This document shows, one piece after another, positions 16,901 through 25,871 of a DNA stretch of 64,000 nucleotides (position 1 is its first letter; each line of letters opens with the position of its first letter). Source of the DNA: Flavobacterium glaciei. GTDB lineage: Bacteria; Bacteroidota; Bacteroidia; Flavobacteriales; Flavobacteriaceae. The stretch lies in contig NZ_QQBA01000004.1 of assembly GCF_003350545.1 (NCBI RefSeq), positions 1-64,000 on the forward strand. The letters are read 5' to 3'. The position numbers and the translations under genes were made by a program. The notes below the pieces were generated by a model that saw nothing but the letters and a program-made list of their open reading frames with translations, was not told the origin of the DNA and did no database searches.

Positions 16901-18154
16901 TTATCTTGGTGACAACCAACCCTCAGGATTGTTATAAGTAGTATTCTGAAGGATTAGGAATTTTATGACTGTCTTACCTGTCTCGCCATTAGTTCTTACT
17001 TTTCCCAAAGTTTGCTTTATACTTACTTTATCGCCTTTGCTTACATTCACAGAACTTAAATTTTGATAAACCGTGAAGTAATCTCCGTGTTGTATCATTA
17101 CTGCTTTGTTTACAGGAGACAATACAATAACGCTGGTTACTTCTCCGCCAAAAACGGCTCTGGCACTTGCGCCTTTGTCAGTAGTGATTTCTACACCGCT
17201 ATTGTGTACGGTTATCGTATTAAACATTGGATGTGTTTGGTTTCCATATCCAAGTGATACATATCCTTTTTCAACTGGATATGGCAATCTTCCTCTGTTA
17301 GCTCTGAAATTATCAGCAATAATTTTAGCTTCCGGCGTTAGTTCAATTTTGGATGACGACACCGCAGCTTTAGAAACTGGTGCACTCGGATTTGCTTTTG
17401 CTTTTTCTAAAGCCGCTTTTCTGTTAGCTGCAGCAATTGCTTCTCGAATCAACTTATTGATTTGTCTATCGATTGCTCTGTACTCTTGCTGTTTTTTCTT
17501 AATTTCTTGGGCAATCTTATTTTTATCCTTTTTTATTACGCTTACCAACTTTAGTTGTTCTTGTTTCTCTTTTTCAAGTGAAAGTTTTTCTTTTTCGTTT
17601 TCAGCAATCAATTTTTGTTTCGCTGTTTTTTGTATGTCTAGTTTTTGGTTGTAATCTGTAAGCTTATCTGTTTTTATTTTTATTTCCTCTCCTTGCATTT
17701 TTCGATAGCTCGTATATTGTTTCATATACTGTGCTCTTTTGTATGCCTGTAAAAAGTTTTCAGATGATAACAAGAACATCGCTCTACTTTCTGATGAACG
17801 ACTTTTATATGATTTTTCAATCATCTTGGCATAATCTTCCTTAAGTTCAGCTAATTCTTTTTTCAATTTATTAATCTGTACTTGATTAATATACATGTCA
17901 TTGTTAAGCAATTTGGTTTGCTTTTCAGTGGTGTTTATTAATTTTTCTTTCAGTTTTATTTTCGTGCTTTGAATGACAATTACATTCACAACTGATTTTT
18001 CTTTTTTCTTTACAGATTGTAATAACTTTTCATTTTCTCTAATTTCTTTTTGAATTTGAGCTTTACGTTCTTCTAATTTTTCTTGTTGAGATTCCTGACT
18101 CCACAGTAATGAAGTCATACAGATAAAAATTAGGCTTAGGAGAAATTTTGGCAT
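16901..18154 (-). CDS. EnvC-like murein hydrolase activator (degenerate M23 domain)
   Basis: 417 residues. A signal peptide (1-19), a long coiled coil (about 20-260, rich in E/K/Q) and a C-terminal LytM/M23 domain (about 295-417). The zinc ligands are altered: the HxxxD motif reads NSGVE and the last histidine is replaced (YQNL instead of YxHL). It should therefore be non-catalytic and activate an amidase, as E. coli EnvC does at division. Next on the same strand upstream are DUF4292 and TPR genes, a conserved Flavobacteriia order. EnvC-like is certain at domain level; the amidase partner is not in the window. Confidence 0.88.
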   Translation of the reverse strand: MPKFLLSLIFICMTSLLWSQESQQEKLEERKAQIQKEIRENEKLLQSVKKKEKSVVNVIVIQSTKIKLKEKLINTTEKQTKLLNNDMYINQVQINKLKKELAELKEDYAKMIEKSYKSRSSESRAMFLLSSENFLQAYKRAQYMKQYTSYRKMQGEEIKIKTDKLTDYNQKLDIQKTAKQKLIAENEKEKLSLEKEKQEQLKLVSVIKKDKNKIAQEIKKKQQEYRAIDRQINKLIREAIAAANRKAALEKAKANPSAPVSKAAVSSSKIELTPEAKIIADNFRANRGRLPYPVEKGYVSLGYGNQTHPMFNTITVHNSGVEITTDKGASARAVFGGEVTSVIVLSPVNKAVMIQHGDYFTVYQNLSSVNVSKGDKVSIKQTLGKVRTNGETGKTVIKFLILQNTTYNNPEGWLSPR

Positions 18155-18177
18155 ATCGAAAAAATATTTTTGCTAAT

Positions 18178-18966
18178 TTACTTAATTATAATTCTTTTGT
18201 ACCCATCTGGGACACTATAAGGAAAAGAAAGTTCTTCATTGAAAGTTACTGAGTTGTATTCCAGATTAATTTCAGTATTCCCTTTCTTCTGAAACGTATT
18301 GATTAAAACGCTTGTTGGCAATGTTGCCTGGTTGTATACTTTATTATCTGCATACGCTACTTTGATCATTCGCTCTTCTGCAGTTTGTGTAATTTCTTGT
18401 TTTTGAACTAAGAATTTATCTGCATCCAAAAAGAATGATTTTTTCGTGTTTTTATTCGATGTATCATCCAATCGATACGTTTGCTCCATTAACGTTTCTA
18501 AATATTTTCCTTTGGTCAAGTCATCAATTGCCTGTCCTAATAACATATTTTGAATTTTTTTATAATCTAAATCTGTACCTAACCATTGGCTTAAACTACT
18601 AAAATCACCTTCAAAATACTTTCCATTTATCTTTTCATAATAACTCACAGTATTAGGAGTAATCAATGCCTTTGCCATTGTAATTCCCAGAAAACGAATG
18701 CTTACTAAAATTTGCTCGTCCTTTTTGATTTTGATTTCAGCGGTAACATTTTGTGTAAGCTTATCATCTGCATAACGGGCGCTTGACTTAATATATAATG
18801 TAGAAAATTCGCTTTTATTGTTATAATGATTTTCTATTATTTTTTTGGCCGACATATTTTCTGCCTCCGCAATAGGCTGATTGCTTGCTGCAACTGCGAT
18901 GGCTTTCGATTTACAAGACATCATAAAAACAGTAAGTAGTACTAGTATTGAAATTTTTTTGATCAT
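18178..18966 (-). CDS. DUF4292 lipoprotein
   Basis: 262 residues with lipobox LLTVFMMSC (C18). The rest is an all-beta, LolA/LppX-like half-barrel pattern: TLYIKSSARYADD, ILVSIRFLGITMAKALITPN, then VSYYEKINGKYFEGDFS and a closing INLEYNSVTFNEELSFPYSVP region cited only by its first residues. It fits DUF4292 of Bacteroidota. The start overlaps the TPR gene stop by 4 nt, so the two are translationally coupled. A role in carrying lipids or outer membrane components is possible but unproven. Confidence 0.8.
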   Translation of the reverse strand: MIKKISILVLLTVFMMSCKSKAIAVAASNQPIAEAENMSAKKIIENHYNNKSEFSTLYIKSSARYADDKLTQNVTAEIKIKKDEQILVSIRFLGITMAKALITPNTVSYYEKINGKYFEGDFSSLSQWLGTDLDYKKIQNMLLGQAIDDLTKGKYLETLMEQTYRLDDTSNKNTKKSFFLDADKFLVQKQEITQTAEERMIKVAYADNKVYNQATLPTSVLINTFQKKGNTEINLEYNSVTFNEELSFPYSVPDGYKRIIIK

Positions 18967-20312
18967 TTTTTTTCTTTTAATAATTGGTTGGCTTTAGCAA
19001 AGAACAAGTCTTTTTTCTTGAAATCACCTAGGCCATTGTGCGCTTCTCCAAGCTGGATATTGAAATTTATTTCCAATTCCTTATTCTCTACTACATAATC
19101 CATGCCCATTTCTAAAAAATCCTTCGCTTTTTTGAATTGCTGTAACTGATTGTAACCTAAACCAGCATAATAATAAAACTGTGGCTGAGTAGGGAAAGTA
19201 TCCACCATTACCGATGCTTTTTTTGCTACTAAATCAAATTGCTTCAACTCTGTATACGCTTGAAGCAAAAGCAAATTGGTTTCTATGTCATCTGTAGAAC
19301 CTTTTTTTAATGCTTGTTCATAATACTTACTCGCATTTACCCATTGCTTTTTTTCATGGTAAAACTTCCCTATTTCCTTGGCTACATTAACTGTTGCATC
19401 ATTAGCGAAATACGAAATCGCTTTTTCTAAATCAGCTGAGTATTGAGGGTTTTTATCTGTAAAAATCAAAAACTCATTCAGAATACGGTGTTTAATCTTC
19501 AAATCTATTTTGGAACTTGCCAAAACAACATTCATGGCGTTTATCGCTTTTGGTGCATCATTAACATCCAAATAATTTTTGAAAAGTGTTACTTGGGCCC
19601 ATTCGGAATTCGGAATGGCTTTTTCTAATTTTTTAACGATCTCAAAAGCTTTTTCTTCTTCTTTATTCTTAGAATATAATACTATCAGGCTGATGTAATT
19701 AGACTCTTCTTGCGGATTTTTATCAATTTGCTCTAACAAATTTGAAGCTTCCATGTTTTGAAATTTCCCTTCAGATAAAATTTGGCTTTTGTACAAATCC
19801 CTTCTGTCCGTTTTCCCAAATGTTTCATTTAGCTCGTTAATTAAACTCAATGCCTTGTCAAATTGTTTTGTTCCTATATAAAGCGATGTCAAATCTTCTT
19901 TATACTTCTCGTCAAATTCTATCAATTTATTGATAATCATTATCGCCTGATTATAATTACTGGTTTCATAACTCACATCATACATTCCCACCCAGTACCA
20001 TTTGTTTTTTGGGTCAATTTTTGTGGCTTTTTCAAACGAAGTATAGGCGTTATTATAATCTTTTAAAGCTAAATAATTTTTGCCTAATTCGTAATACACA
20101 GCCGCATCATCCGGTTTAATCTTGATGCATTTATCTAAAGCCACGACTGCTTTATCATAATTCTCAATCCCTTTTTGAAGCAACGATTCATAAAAAAGTT
20201 CTTGAAACTGATCTGTATCAAGTTTTATTTCTTCTGGCTCCATCTGTGCGCACAGCATAGCTGGAAACAATAAAGTTCCAAGAATAAACAGTAAGAAAGC
20301 GTTGTTTTTCAT
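18963..20312 (-). CDS. Periplasmic TPR-repeat protein
   Basis: The start at 20312 (MKNNAFLLFILGTLLFP) exposes a signal peptide ending MLCAQ; an in-frame ATG 27 nt upstream would bury it. The mature protein is about 430 residues of tetratricopeptide repeats, clearest at 50-130 (YYELGKNYLALKDYNNAY, then FEKATKIDPKNKWYW) and again at 320-430. It is likely a scaffold in the periplasm. It lies between the sugar nucleotidyltransferase and DUF4292 genes, with which it probably forms an operon. No specific partner can be assigned. Confidence 0.85.
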   Translation of the reverse strand: MKNNAFLLFILGTLLFPAMLCAQMEPEEIKLDTDQFQELFYESLLQKGIENYDKAVVALDKCIKIKPDDAAVYYELGKNYLALKDYNNAYTSFEKATKIDPKNKWYWVGMYDVSYETSNYNQAIMIINKLIEFDEKYKEDLTSLYIGTKQFDKALSLINELNETFGKTDRRDLYKSQILSEGKFQNMEASNLLEQIDKNPQEESNYISLIVLYSKNKEEEKAFEIVKKLEKAIPNSEWAQVTLFKNYLDVNDAPKAINAMNVVLASSKIDLKIKHRILNEFLIFTDKNPQYSADLEKAISYFANDATVNVAKEIGKFYHEKKQWVNASKYYEQALKKGSTDDIETNLLLLQAYTELKQFDLVAKKASVMVDTFPTQPQFYYYAGLGYNQLQQFKKAKDFLEMGMDYVVENKELEINFNIQLGEAHNGLGDFKKKDLFFAKANQLLKEKK

Positions 20313-20398
20313 GTTTTTATTTAAACCTAATCTATCCATTTTTAGACTCTCTTCACAAATTAAAACAAATTTAAAATCTATGAATCAGAGGCAGAATT

Positions 20399-21409
20399 TT
20401 ATTCCAATACAGAATAATCCCCAATACTTATACTAGTGAAATTCCCATCAAAACTCGCGTGATTACCAATCATGGCATTGTCTAAAACGGCATTTTTTAT
20501 ATGCGAATGCGTTTGTACCAAACTATTTTTTATAGTACTGTCTTTGACGTGACAACCATCTCCCAAGGAAACATTAGGACCAACAGTTGTGTTTACCAAA
20601 ACTACATTTTTACCAATATAACAAGGCGGTATAATGGTTGCGTTTTCTAGCTGTACACTTTCATCAACTAAAGATTCACCATCTTGATGCAAAAAACCTA
20701 GCATTCTAGAATTAGTCTCCACCGTAACGTTTTTATTGCCACAATCCATCCATTCATCGACTTTACCGGGAACGAAAGTCATTCCTTTGGCCATCATCTG
20801 TTTGATTCCGTCATTTATTTGGTATTCGCCACCGTGTATAATATTATTGTCTAATACTAATTGTAATTCGTTTTTTAAAACGGCAACATCTTTAAAATAG
20901 TAAATTCCAATAACAGCAAGGTCAGAAACAAAAGTTGCTGGTTTCTCTACTAATTCTACTATTTCATTATTAGCATTTAATTTTACAACACCAAAAGCTT
21001 CCGGTTCGTCTACTTGTTTTACCCAAATAACGCTATCCGCATTTTGATCTAAATCGAAATCTGCACGAATTAAAGTATCTGCGTAAGCAATTACCGCTGA
21101 TCCGCTCAAAGAATCTTTAGCACACATAATGGCATGACCAGTTCCTAAAGCTTCATTTTGATAATAAATAGTTCCTTTCGCACCTAGTTTTTTTGCAATA
21201 GCTAGTAATTCTTCTTCAACTTTTTTACCAAATGTTTCGTGAATAATAAAGGCTACTTCTTCAATCTCTTGATTTAAAACTCCTGCAATATCCTCGACCA
21301 AACGGTGAACGATTGGTTTTCCAGCAATAGGGATTAGCGGTTTAGGAATAGTTAATGTATGTGGGCGAAGGCGTGATCCACGACCAGCCATAGGAACGAT
21401 TATTTTCAT
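20399..21409 (-). CDS. Sugar-phosphate nucleotidyltransferase
   Basis: 336 residues. It starts with the nucleotide-binding signature MAGRGSRLRPHTLTIPKPL (about 7-25), includes YADTLIRADFDLD and VEKPATFVSDLAVIGIYYF, and ends with a left-handed beta-helix of hexapeptide repeats (about 240-336). This is the RmlA/GlmU/GCD1-like family that makes NDP-sugars from sugar 1-phosphates. The exact sugar and nucleotide cannot be read. It sits with the dUTPase and a flippase, in an order I recall as conserved in Flavobacterium, and would supply activated sugar for surface glycans. Confidence 0.88.
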   Translation of the reverse strand: MKIIVPMAGRGSRLRPHTLTIPKPLIPIAGKPIVHRLVEDIAGVLNQEIEEVAFIIHETFGKKVEEELLAIAKKLGAKGTIYYQNEALGTGHAIMCAKDSLSGSAVIAYADTLIRADFDLDQNADSVIWVKQVDEPEAFGVVKLNANNEIVELVEKPATFVSDLAVIGIYYFKDVAVLKNELQLVLDNNIIHGGEYQINDGIKQMMAKGMTFVPGKVDEWMDCGNKNVTVETNSRMLGFLHQDGESLVDESVQLENATIIPPCYIGKNVVLVNTTVGPNVSLGDGCHVKDSTIKNSLVQTHSHIKNAVLDNAMIGNHASFDGNFTSISIGDYSVLE

Positions 21410-21664
21410 GTTTATTTATTGAAAGATTTAATGATTGAAAAATTTAATGATTATCACAAATCTTTAAATTTTTTAATCTTTGAATTATTAAATTTATTTT
21501 ACTTTTTAAACGCAAAGATCACGAAGGATTTCGCAAAGATTTTCTATTATATTAAGCCACAGATTAAACGGATTAAACCGATTTTCACTGATTTTTATTT
21601 GAAACATTCTGTTTAATCGATTTTCACAACTGTTAACTGCGACTGATTACTGAACACTGAATAC
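21410..21664. repeat. Intergenic stretch of low-complexity dispersed repeats
   Basis: The region holds AT-rich direct repeats (AATTTAATGATT-like, around 21425-21490), an AACGCAAAG..CGCAAAG pair and a CCACAGATTAAACGGATTAA unit. I recall these as multi-copy intergenic sequences in Flavobacterium. The ORF here (65 codons) is low-complexity and is not credible. Confidence 0.5.
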
Positions 21665-22099
21665 TTATTTCACTCCAGTGCTTCCAAAACCACCTTCACC
21701 TCTTGAAGTTTCTGATAATTCTTGAACTACAGTCCACTCAGCGCGGTCGTGTTTTGCGATTACTAATTGCGCTATGCGTTCTCCGTTTTGAATGGTAAAA
21801 TCTTCATTGGATAAATTTACTAAAATAACTCCAATTTCTCCACGATAATCCGCATCAACTGTTCCGGGTGCATTCAGTACGGTTACACCATTTTTTGCAG
21901 CTAGTCCGCTGCGTGGTCTTACTTGCGCTTCGTACCCAATAGGCAATTCTATAAAAAGACCTGTTTTTACGATGGTTCTTTCTAGTGGTTTTAAGGTAAT
22001 TGGGTCTGTGATATTAGCTCGTAAATCCATTCCTGCTGAGGCTGTGGTTTCATAACTAGGCAAGTCGTGTTGCGATTTGTTGATGATGTTGATATTCAT
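21665..22099 (-). CDS. dut: dUTP diphosphatase
   Basis: 144 residues, the usual length of trimeric dUTPase. All five motifs are visible: [10 protein letters not shown] (motif 1), [10 protein letters not shown] (2), [10 protein letters not shown] with the catalytic Asp (3), RIAQLVI (4) and [10 protein letters not shown] (5). It hydrolyses dUTP to dUMP and pyrophosphate, keeping uracil out of DNA and feeding dTMP synthesis. It lies between the flippase and nucleotidyltransferase genes on the same strand. Confidence 0.97.
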   Translation of the reverse strand: MNINIINKSQHDLPSYETTASAGMDLRANITDPITLKPLERTIVKTGLFIELPIGYEAQVRPRSGLAAKNGVTVLNAPGTVDADYRGEIGVILVNLSNEDFTIQNGERIAQLVIAKHDRAEWTVVQELSETSRGEGGFGSTGVK

Positions 22100-22134
22100 A
22101 ATGTATTTGTTTGAGCTAGATTTCAGGATCAGAT

Positions 22135-22312
22135 TGTCTTTTTTAGGAAGTGCGCTTTTGTAGCCGTGACCGAAGTGGAAAGCCTTTTTCTATAAAATTG
22201 TATTTTTTTCGAGAGTGAAAAGAGCGACTGCAAGAAGCTCCTTTTGAGCCGTAGAAAAAAACAATGTTAGGAAAAAGCTTGAAACGAAGGGCGCGATAAG
22301 CTCCTAAAAATT
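22135..22312. repeat. Dispersed Flavobacterium-type intergenic element
   Basis: About 180 bp, more GC-rich than its surroundings, with units GTGACCGAAGTGGAAAGCC and GAGAGTGAAAAGAGCGAC. A second member with GATGTAACGGAAATCC and GAGAGTGAAAGCCCGACC lies at 33840-33958. Short complementary arms suggest RNA or DNA hairpins. It fills nearly the whole gap between flippase and dut. Confidence 0.6.
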
Positions 22313-22318
22313 TTGACA

Positions 22319-23785
22319 CTACTTTGCTTTACGTTTTAGTATTTGGGTTAATAATTCTTTTTCGTTGTGGTATATAAAATAAAGGAACAGCAGCAATAAC
22401 GTGATTCCTACAAAATAATTCTCCCGGAATCCGTAAAATGAAATAGCTGAAAAACCGATTGAAATTGTGAGATACATAAAAATTTTACGGCTGTCATACG
22501 GTATGGGGTAGTATTTGTTTCCGAAATAATAAGAGATGGACATCATGCTTCCATAGGCCGCAATAGTGGCAATTGCCGAACCGTAATAACTCATGGTTGG
22601 GATTAGCAGGTAATTTAAGGCTAATGTAATTATGGCTCCAACAATGGAGATATAGGCGCCTATGTATGTTTTATCTATTAGTTTGTACCAAACGGAAAGA
22701 TTGGTATAAATTCCTAAGAAAAAATTGGCTAAGATAATCAACGGTACCACATTCATAGCTTCCCAATACGACTCATCCTGAATCATTATGTATTTTAAAA
22801 CATCCGCAAAAACGATAACGGAGAGTAAAATGAAGGACCCAAAAATAACAAAATATTTAGTAATCGTGGCGTAGGTTTGTGGTGCATCCTTACTTTCAGC
22901 ATGGCTGAAAAAGAACGGTTCAATTCCTAAAGTGTAGGCCGTACGGTACAAGACCATAAACAAACCAAGTTTATAACACGCGGAATATACTCCTACTTCG
23001 GCAGCGGCAATATTGGCTGGCAATAGTTTTCCCAATAAAATTTTATCGAATTGTTCATTGATAGCAAATGCTATTCCAGCGACCATAATAGGCATTCCGT
23101 ATTGCATCATGCGTTTCCAAAGCTGGTAATCAAAATGCCATTTTAGTTTTAAATAATCAGGTGACAATACTACAAAAGTGAGCAAACTCGCAACGATATT
23201 AGACACAAAAATATAGCCTATTTGAAAATCTTCTAAGTAAAAAGAACTTAAAAAACTATCCGGATTTGATTGCGCAATTGCTGGTAAATAACTCAAAAAG
23301 AAAAGGTTTAACACCAGATTGATTGTGACATTTCCAATTTTGATTATGGCATATTTTATGGGTTGCTGATTGACCCTCAATTTAGAAAAAGGAACAATTA
23401 CCAAGGCATCCAGGACTAAAATCCAGATGGTATACGTAATATACTGAGCATCAATTCCAGACCAAATAGCTAATTTATTCCTGAATAATAAGGCAATGAA
23501 TAAAAACGAAATAGAAGTCCAGAAAATTGAAACAGATGTTGTTTCCACAACCGATTTCTTATCTGTTTCTTTATTATAAAACCTAAAGAAAGCAGTCTCA
23601 AATCCATAAGCGAGAATTACATTAAAAAAGATCATCCAGGCAAAAATGATGGAAACCTTTCCGTACTCAGCTTTTGGGAGTAAATCCGTGTATAAAGGCA
23701 CCAATAAAAAACTGAACATACGCGGTATAACCGTTGCTAATCCGTAAATGGCAGTCTGTTTAAAAAGATTTTTATATAATCCCAA
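22319..23785 (-). CDS. Wzx-type oligosaccharide flippase
   Basis: 488 residues with about 14 membrane segments, opening LFKQTAIYGLATVIPRMFSFLLVP, quoted here only by its pattern of MATE/MOP polysaccharide exporters (PST family). It would flip undecaprenyl-linked sugar units across the inner membrane. The start is TTG at 23785; no closer ATG is in frame, and a TATTTTTG -7 box lies 29-36 nt upstream. It heads the block with dut, the nucleotidyltransferase and the TPR gene. The second flippase in the window belongs to the exopolysaccharide locus, so this one probably serves another glycan. Confidence 0.88.
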   Translation of the reverse strand: MGLYKNLFKQTAIYGLATVIPRMFSFLLVPLYTDLLPKAEYGKVSIIFAWMIFFNVILAYGFETAFFRFYNKETDKKSVVETTSVSIFWTSISFLFIALLFRNKLAIWSGIDAQYITYTIWILVLDALVIVPFSKLRVNQQPIKYAIIKIGNVTINLVLNLFFLSYLPAIAQSNPDSFLSSFYLEDFQIGYIFVSNIVASLLTFVVLSPDYLKLKWHFDYQLWKRMMQYGMPIMVAGIAFAINEQFDKILLGKLLPANIAAAEVGVYSACYKLGLFMVLYRTAYTLGIEPFFFSHAESKDAPQTYATITKYFVIFGSFILLSVIVFADVLKYIMIQDESYWEAMNVVPLIILANFFLGIYTNLSVWYKLIDKTYIGAYISIVGAIITLALNYLLIPTMSYYGSAIATIAAYGSMMSISYYFGNKYYPIPYDSRKIFMYLTISIGFSAISFYGFRENYFVGITLLLLFLYFIYHNEKELLTQILKRKAK

Positions 23786-23813
23786 AATGGTGTATTTATT
23801 AAAATTAAGGAAG

Positions 23814-23821
23814 CAAAAATA
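23814..23821 (-). promoter_or_regulatory. TAnnTTTG -7 box of the flippase gene
   Basis: Minus strand TATTTTTG, 29 nt upstream of the TTG start at 23785. It supports that start and a transcript with a short leader. Confidence 0.55.
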
Positions 23822-23907
23822 ACTAATTCTTTGGATTATTCCGATGAAGTGAATGTTTGTTTTGAAAGAGAATCCACATCAAAAGAATTGATTTATATTC
23901 ACTTAAA

Positions 23908-24369
23908 TTATCGCAATGGCTTTTCCAAAACATTGGCTATTTTATAAAAAACAGTTTTATTGTCTTTCTTAAATTGTAACACCGCTTCATTTGATTTTAA
24001 ATCAAATTTAGATTTTTGAATGACCGGAGCTTTGTTGCCGTATTCCTTCGCAGGATTACTATCCATGATGATGTCTTCCTTTGTGATACTTTGATAAAAA
24101 TGTGCAGTAAATTCTTTTGGTGTAATTTCTTTTAAGGAAGATTCTTGATTGTGAAAATAGATTTTCTCCAATTTGATGTTTGCCGAAAGCGGTTTTTTGA
24201 ATTCAATATAAAAATGGGTTACACTACTTTCGCTGTCTTTTTTCTCTTTTTGATAAAATACTGATTGTATTTCTTGAGGAAATTCCGTTTGAAATTCATG
24301 TTTCATAGCACAAAAAGTAAGACTGATTGCAGTAATCACCACGAAAATAATTGTTTTATATCCTTTCAT
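23908..24369 (-). CDS. Small lipoprotein of unknown function
   Basis: 153 residues with a lipoprotein-like signal ending SLTFC (C20). The rest is basic and beta-rich (THFYIEFKKPL, ANIKLEKIYFHNQESS, FDLKSNEAVLQFK) and looks like a single small domain. I do not recognise the family. It lies 10 nt after the acetyltransferase on the same strand, so the two may share a transcript. Confidence 0.65.
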   Translation of the reverse strand: MKGYKTIIFVVITAISLTFCAMKHEFQTEFPQEIQSVFYQKEKKDSESSVTHFYIEFKKPLSANIKLEKIYFHNQESSLKEITPKEFTAHFYQSITKEDIIMDSNPAKEYGNKAPVIQKSKFDLKSNEAVLQFKKDNKTVFYKIANVLEKPLR

Positions 24370-24379
24370 AATTTTCTAT

Positions 24380-24823
24380 TTAACTTAGTCCTTCTTCGTT
24401 TAAAATTTTAAGAAAGTGAAATCCTTTTGGAACATATCCTTGATTGTAATAGAAACGATGTGCGGTATAATTTCCTGTAAAAGCGTCGAGTACAATCATA
24501 GTGCAACCAAGTTCTTTTGCTTTAGCATCGACATAATCCGTCATCATTTTACCAATTCCTTTTTTACGGTGGTCTGGGTGAACGATAAAATTATCAATTT
24601 CAAGGTACTTGCCTGACCAAAGCTTTGTTCCAGACCACAAACCAGAAAGTCCTACACAAACATCACCTTCAAAAACAGCAATTTGTTTGTAGTTGTGCGG
24701 AATCATATCTGTAAGATACGCATCGTATTTCTCTAAACTGAAATTGGTATATAAATATTGCATTACTGGGTATTGCGCCAGCATTTCTTGTTTAGTGGTA
24801 AGTTCTTTGAGTTGTAGTTTCAT
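24380..24823 (-). CDS. GNAT-family N-acetyltransferase
   Basis: 147 residues with the GNAT fold. LEIDNFIVHPDHRKKGIGKMM contains the acetyl-CoA pyrophosphate loop (R/Q-x-x-G-x-G/A), followed by AKELGCTMIVLDAFTGN and AHRFYYNQGY. Cytoplasmic. The acceptor substrate cannot be inferred. It lies downstream of the ATP synthase terminator, so it is probably transcribed separately. Confidence 0.9.
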   Translation of the reverse strand: MKLQLKELTTKQEMLAQYPVMQYLYTNFSLEKYDAYLTDMIPHNYKQIAVFEGDVCVGLSGLWSGTKLWSGKYLEIDNFIVHPDHRKKGIGKMMTDYVDAKAKELGCTMIVLDAFTGNYTAHRFYYNQGYVPKGFHFLKILNEEGLS

Positions 24824-24860
24824 TCTTCCAAGTATTATTTTAAACTATAAAATTAAACAA

Positions 24861-24891
24861 AAAAAGAGTCACGCATAGCGTGACTCTTTAT
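24861..24891 (-). terminator. Terminator of the ATP synthase operon
   Basis: AAAGAGTCACGC and GCGTGACTCTTT form a 12-bp perfect stem with a TATA-like 2-4 nt loop. On the minus strand a T-run follows, 22 nt after the atpG stop codon. Confidence 0.9.
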
Positions 24892-24912
24892 ATATTTCGA
24901 ATCAATAATCTT

Positions 24913-25773
24913 TTACCCATTCAACGCTTCTGCTCCACCAACAATCTCTAAGATTTCATTAGTAATAGAAGCCTGACGTGCTTTATTATAAGTTAACTTC
25001 AATTGATTTCTCAATTCCGTTGCATTATCAGTTGCTTTGTGCATTGCTGTCATACGAGCTCCGTGCTCTGAGGCAAACGAATCACGAATCCCTTTATACA
25101 ATTGTGTTTTTAACGATTTTGGAATCAAAGTCAACACGATTTCTTCTTTTGAAGGTTCAAAAATATAATCTCCTGTCGAAGGTGTAACATCTGATTTAAT
25201 AGGCGCTAATGGCAGAAATTGTTCCGTTTGAACGATTTGTGTCGCAGCATTTTTAAATTGGTTATAAACCAACTCAATTTTGTCGTACTCACCAGAAACG
25301 AATTTACCTGTTAACAAATCAGCAATTTTTGCAACATTGTCAAAAGTCAAATTGTCAAATATAGCGCTTTGATTATCTACAATTGAAAGCGATTTGCTCA
25401 AAACGTCATTTCCTTTTTTACCAATAGCAAAAATATCAACTTGTTTTCCAGCATAAAATTCAGCACGGCTTTTTGCTTCTTTGATAACATTTGTATTAAA
25501 TGCACCGCATAAACCTCTATTTGAAGTTATCGCTACCACTAAAACTTTTTTGATTTCACGTTGTGTTGTAAACTCTCCACCTGCATCACCTTCAAGTGTA
25601 GCAGAAAGATTTTGCAATAATTCCGTTAATTTTTCGGCATAAGGTCGCATTGCTGTAATTGCATCTTGTGCTTTCTTTAGCTTTGCTGCAGAAACCATTT
25701 TCATCGCCGATGTAATTTGCATCGTAGATGAAACGGAAGTAATTCTATTACGGATTTCCTTTAAATTTGCCAT
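24913..25773 (-). CDS. atpG: F1Fo ATP synthase subunit gamma
   Basis: 286 residues. N-terminal MANLKEIRNRITSVSSTMQITSAMKMVSAAKLKKAQ, noted here by its RI.SV..T.QIT.AMKMV pattern, and the C-terminal TDNATELRNQL..YNKARQASITNEI..IVGGAEAL helix are the conserved coiled-coil rotor shaft. A central Rossmann-like part (GLCGAFNTN) is present. It is the last gene of the operon and is separated from atpA by 98 nt of dispersed repeat sequence. Confidence 0.98.
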   Translation of the reverse strand: MANLKEIRNRITSVSSTMQITSAMKMVSAAKLKKAQDAITAMRPYAEKLTELLQNLSATLEGDAGGEFTTQREIKKVLVVAITSNRGLCGAFNTNVIKEAKSRAEFYAGKQVDIFAIGKKGNDVLSKSLSIVDNQSAIFDNLTFDNVAKIADLLTGKFVSGEYDKIELVYNQFKNAATQIVQTEQFLPLAPIKSDVTPSTGDYIFEPSKEEIVLTLIPKSLKTQLYKGIRDSFASEHGARMTAMHKATDNATELRNQLKLTYNKARQASITNEILEIVGGAEALNG

Positions 25774-25871
25774 CTTATATTAGTCTAACGTCGTAAGGTC
25801 ATAAAGTCTAAAGTCCTCGAAAGCAGATTAACTGACTTTAAGACTTTCGACTTTACAACTTTTGACTAGTT
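25774..25871. repeat. Dispersed-type repeat between atpA and atpG
   Basis: The spacer carries inverted/direct units AAAGTCTAAAGTC, GACTTTAAGACTTT and GACTTTACAACTTTTGACT. This type of sequence is scattered between genes in many Flavobacterium chromosomes (recalled, not checked). It can form a hairpin and may modulate atpG relative to atpA. Confidence 0.5.

Noticed and set aside
17106-17654. Plus-strand 182-codon ORF
   Set aside because: It is the antisense of the coiled-coil part of the EnvC-like gene; its Ser/Phe/Ala-rich composition mirrors E/K/Q codons on the other strand.
21419-21616. 65-codon ORF in the nucleotidyltransferase/dut gap
   Set aside because: Low-complexity sequence made of dispersed repeat units; no start context or similarity.
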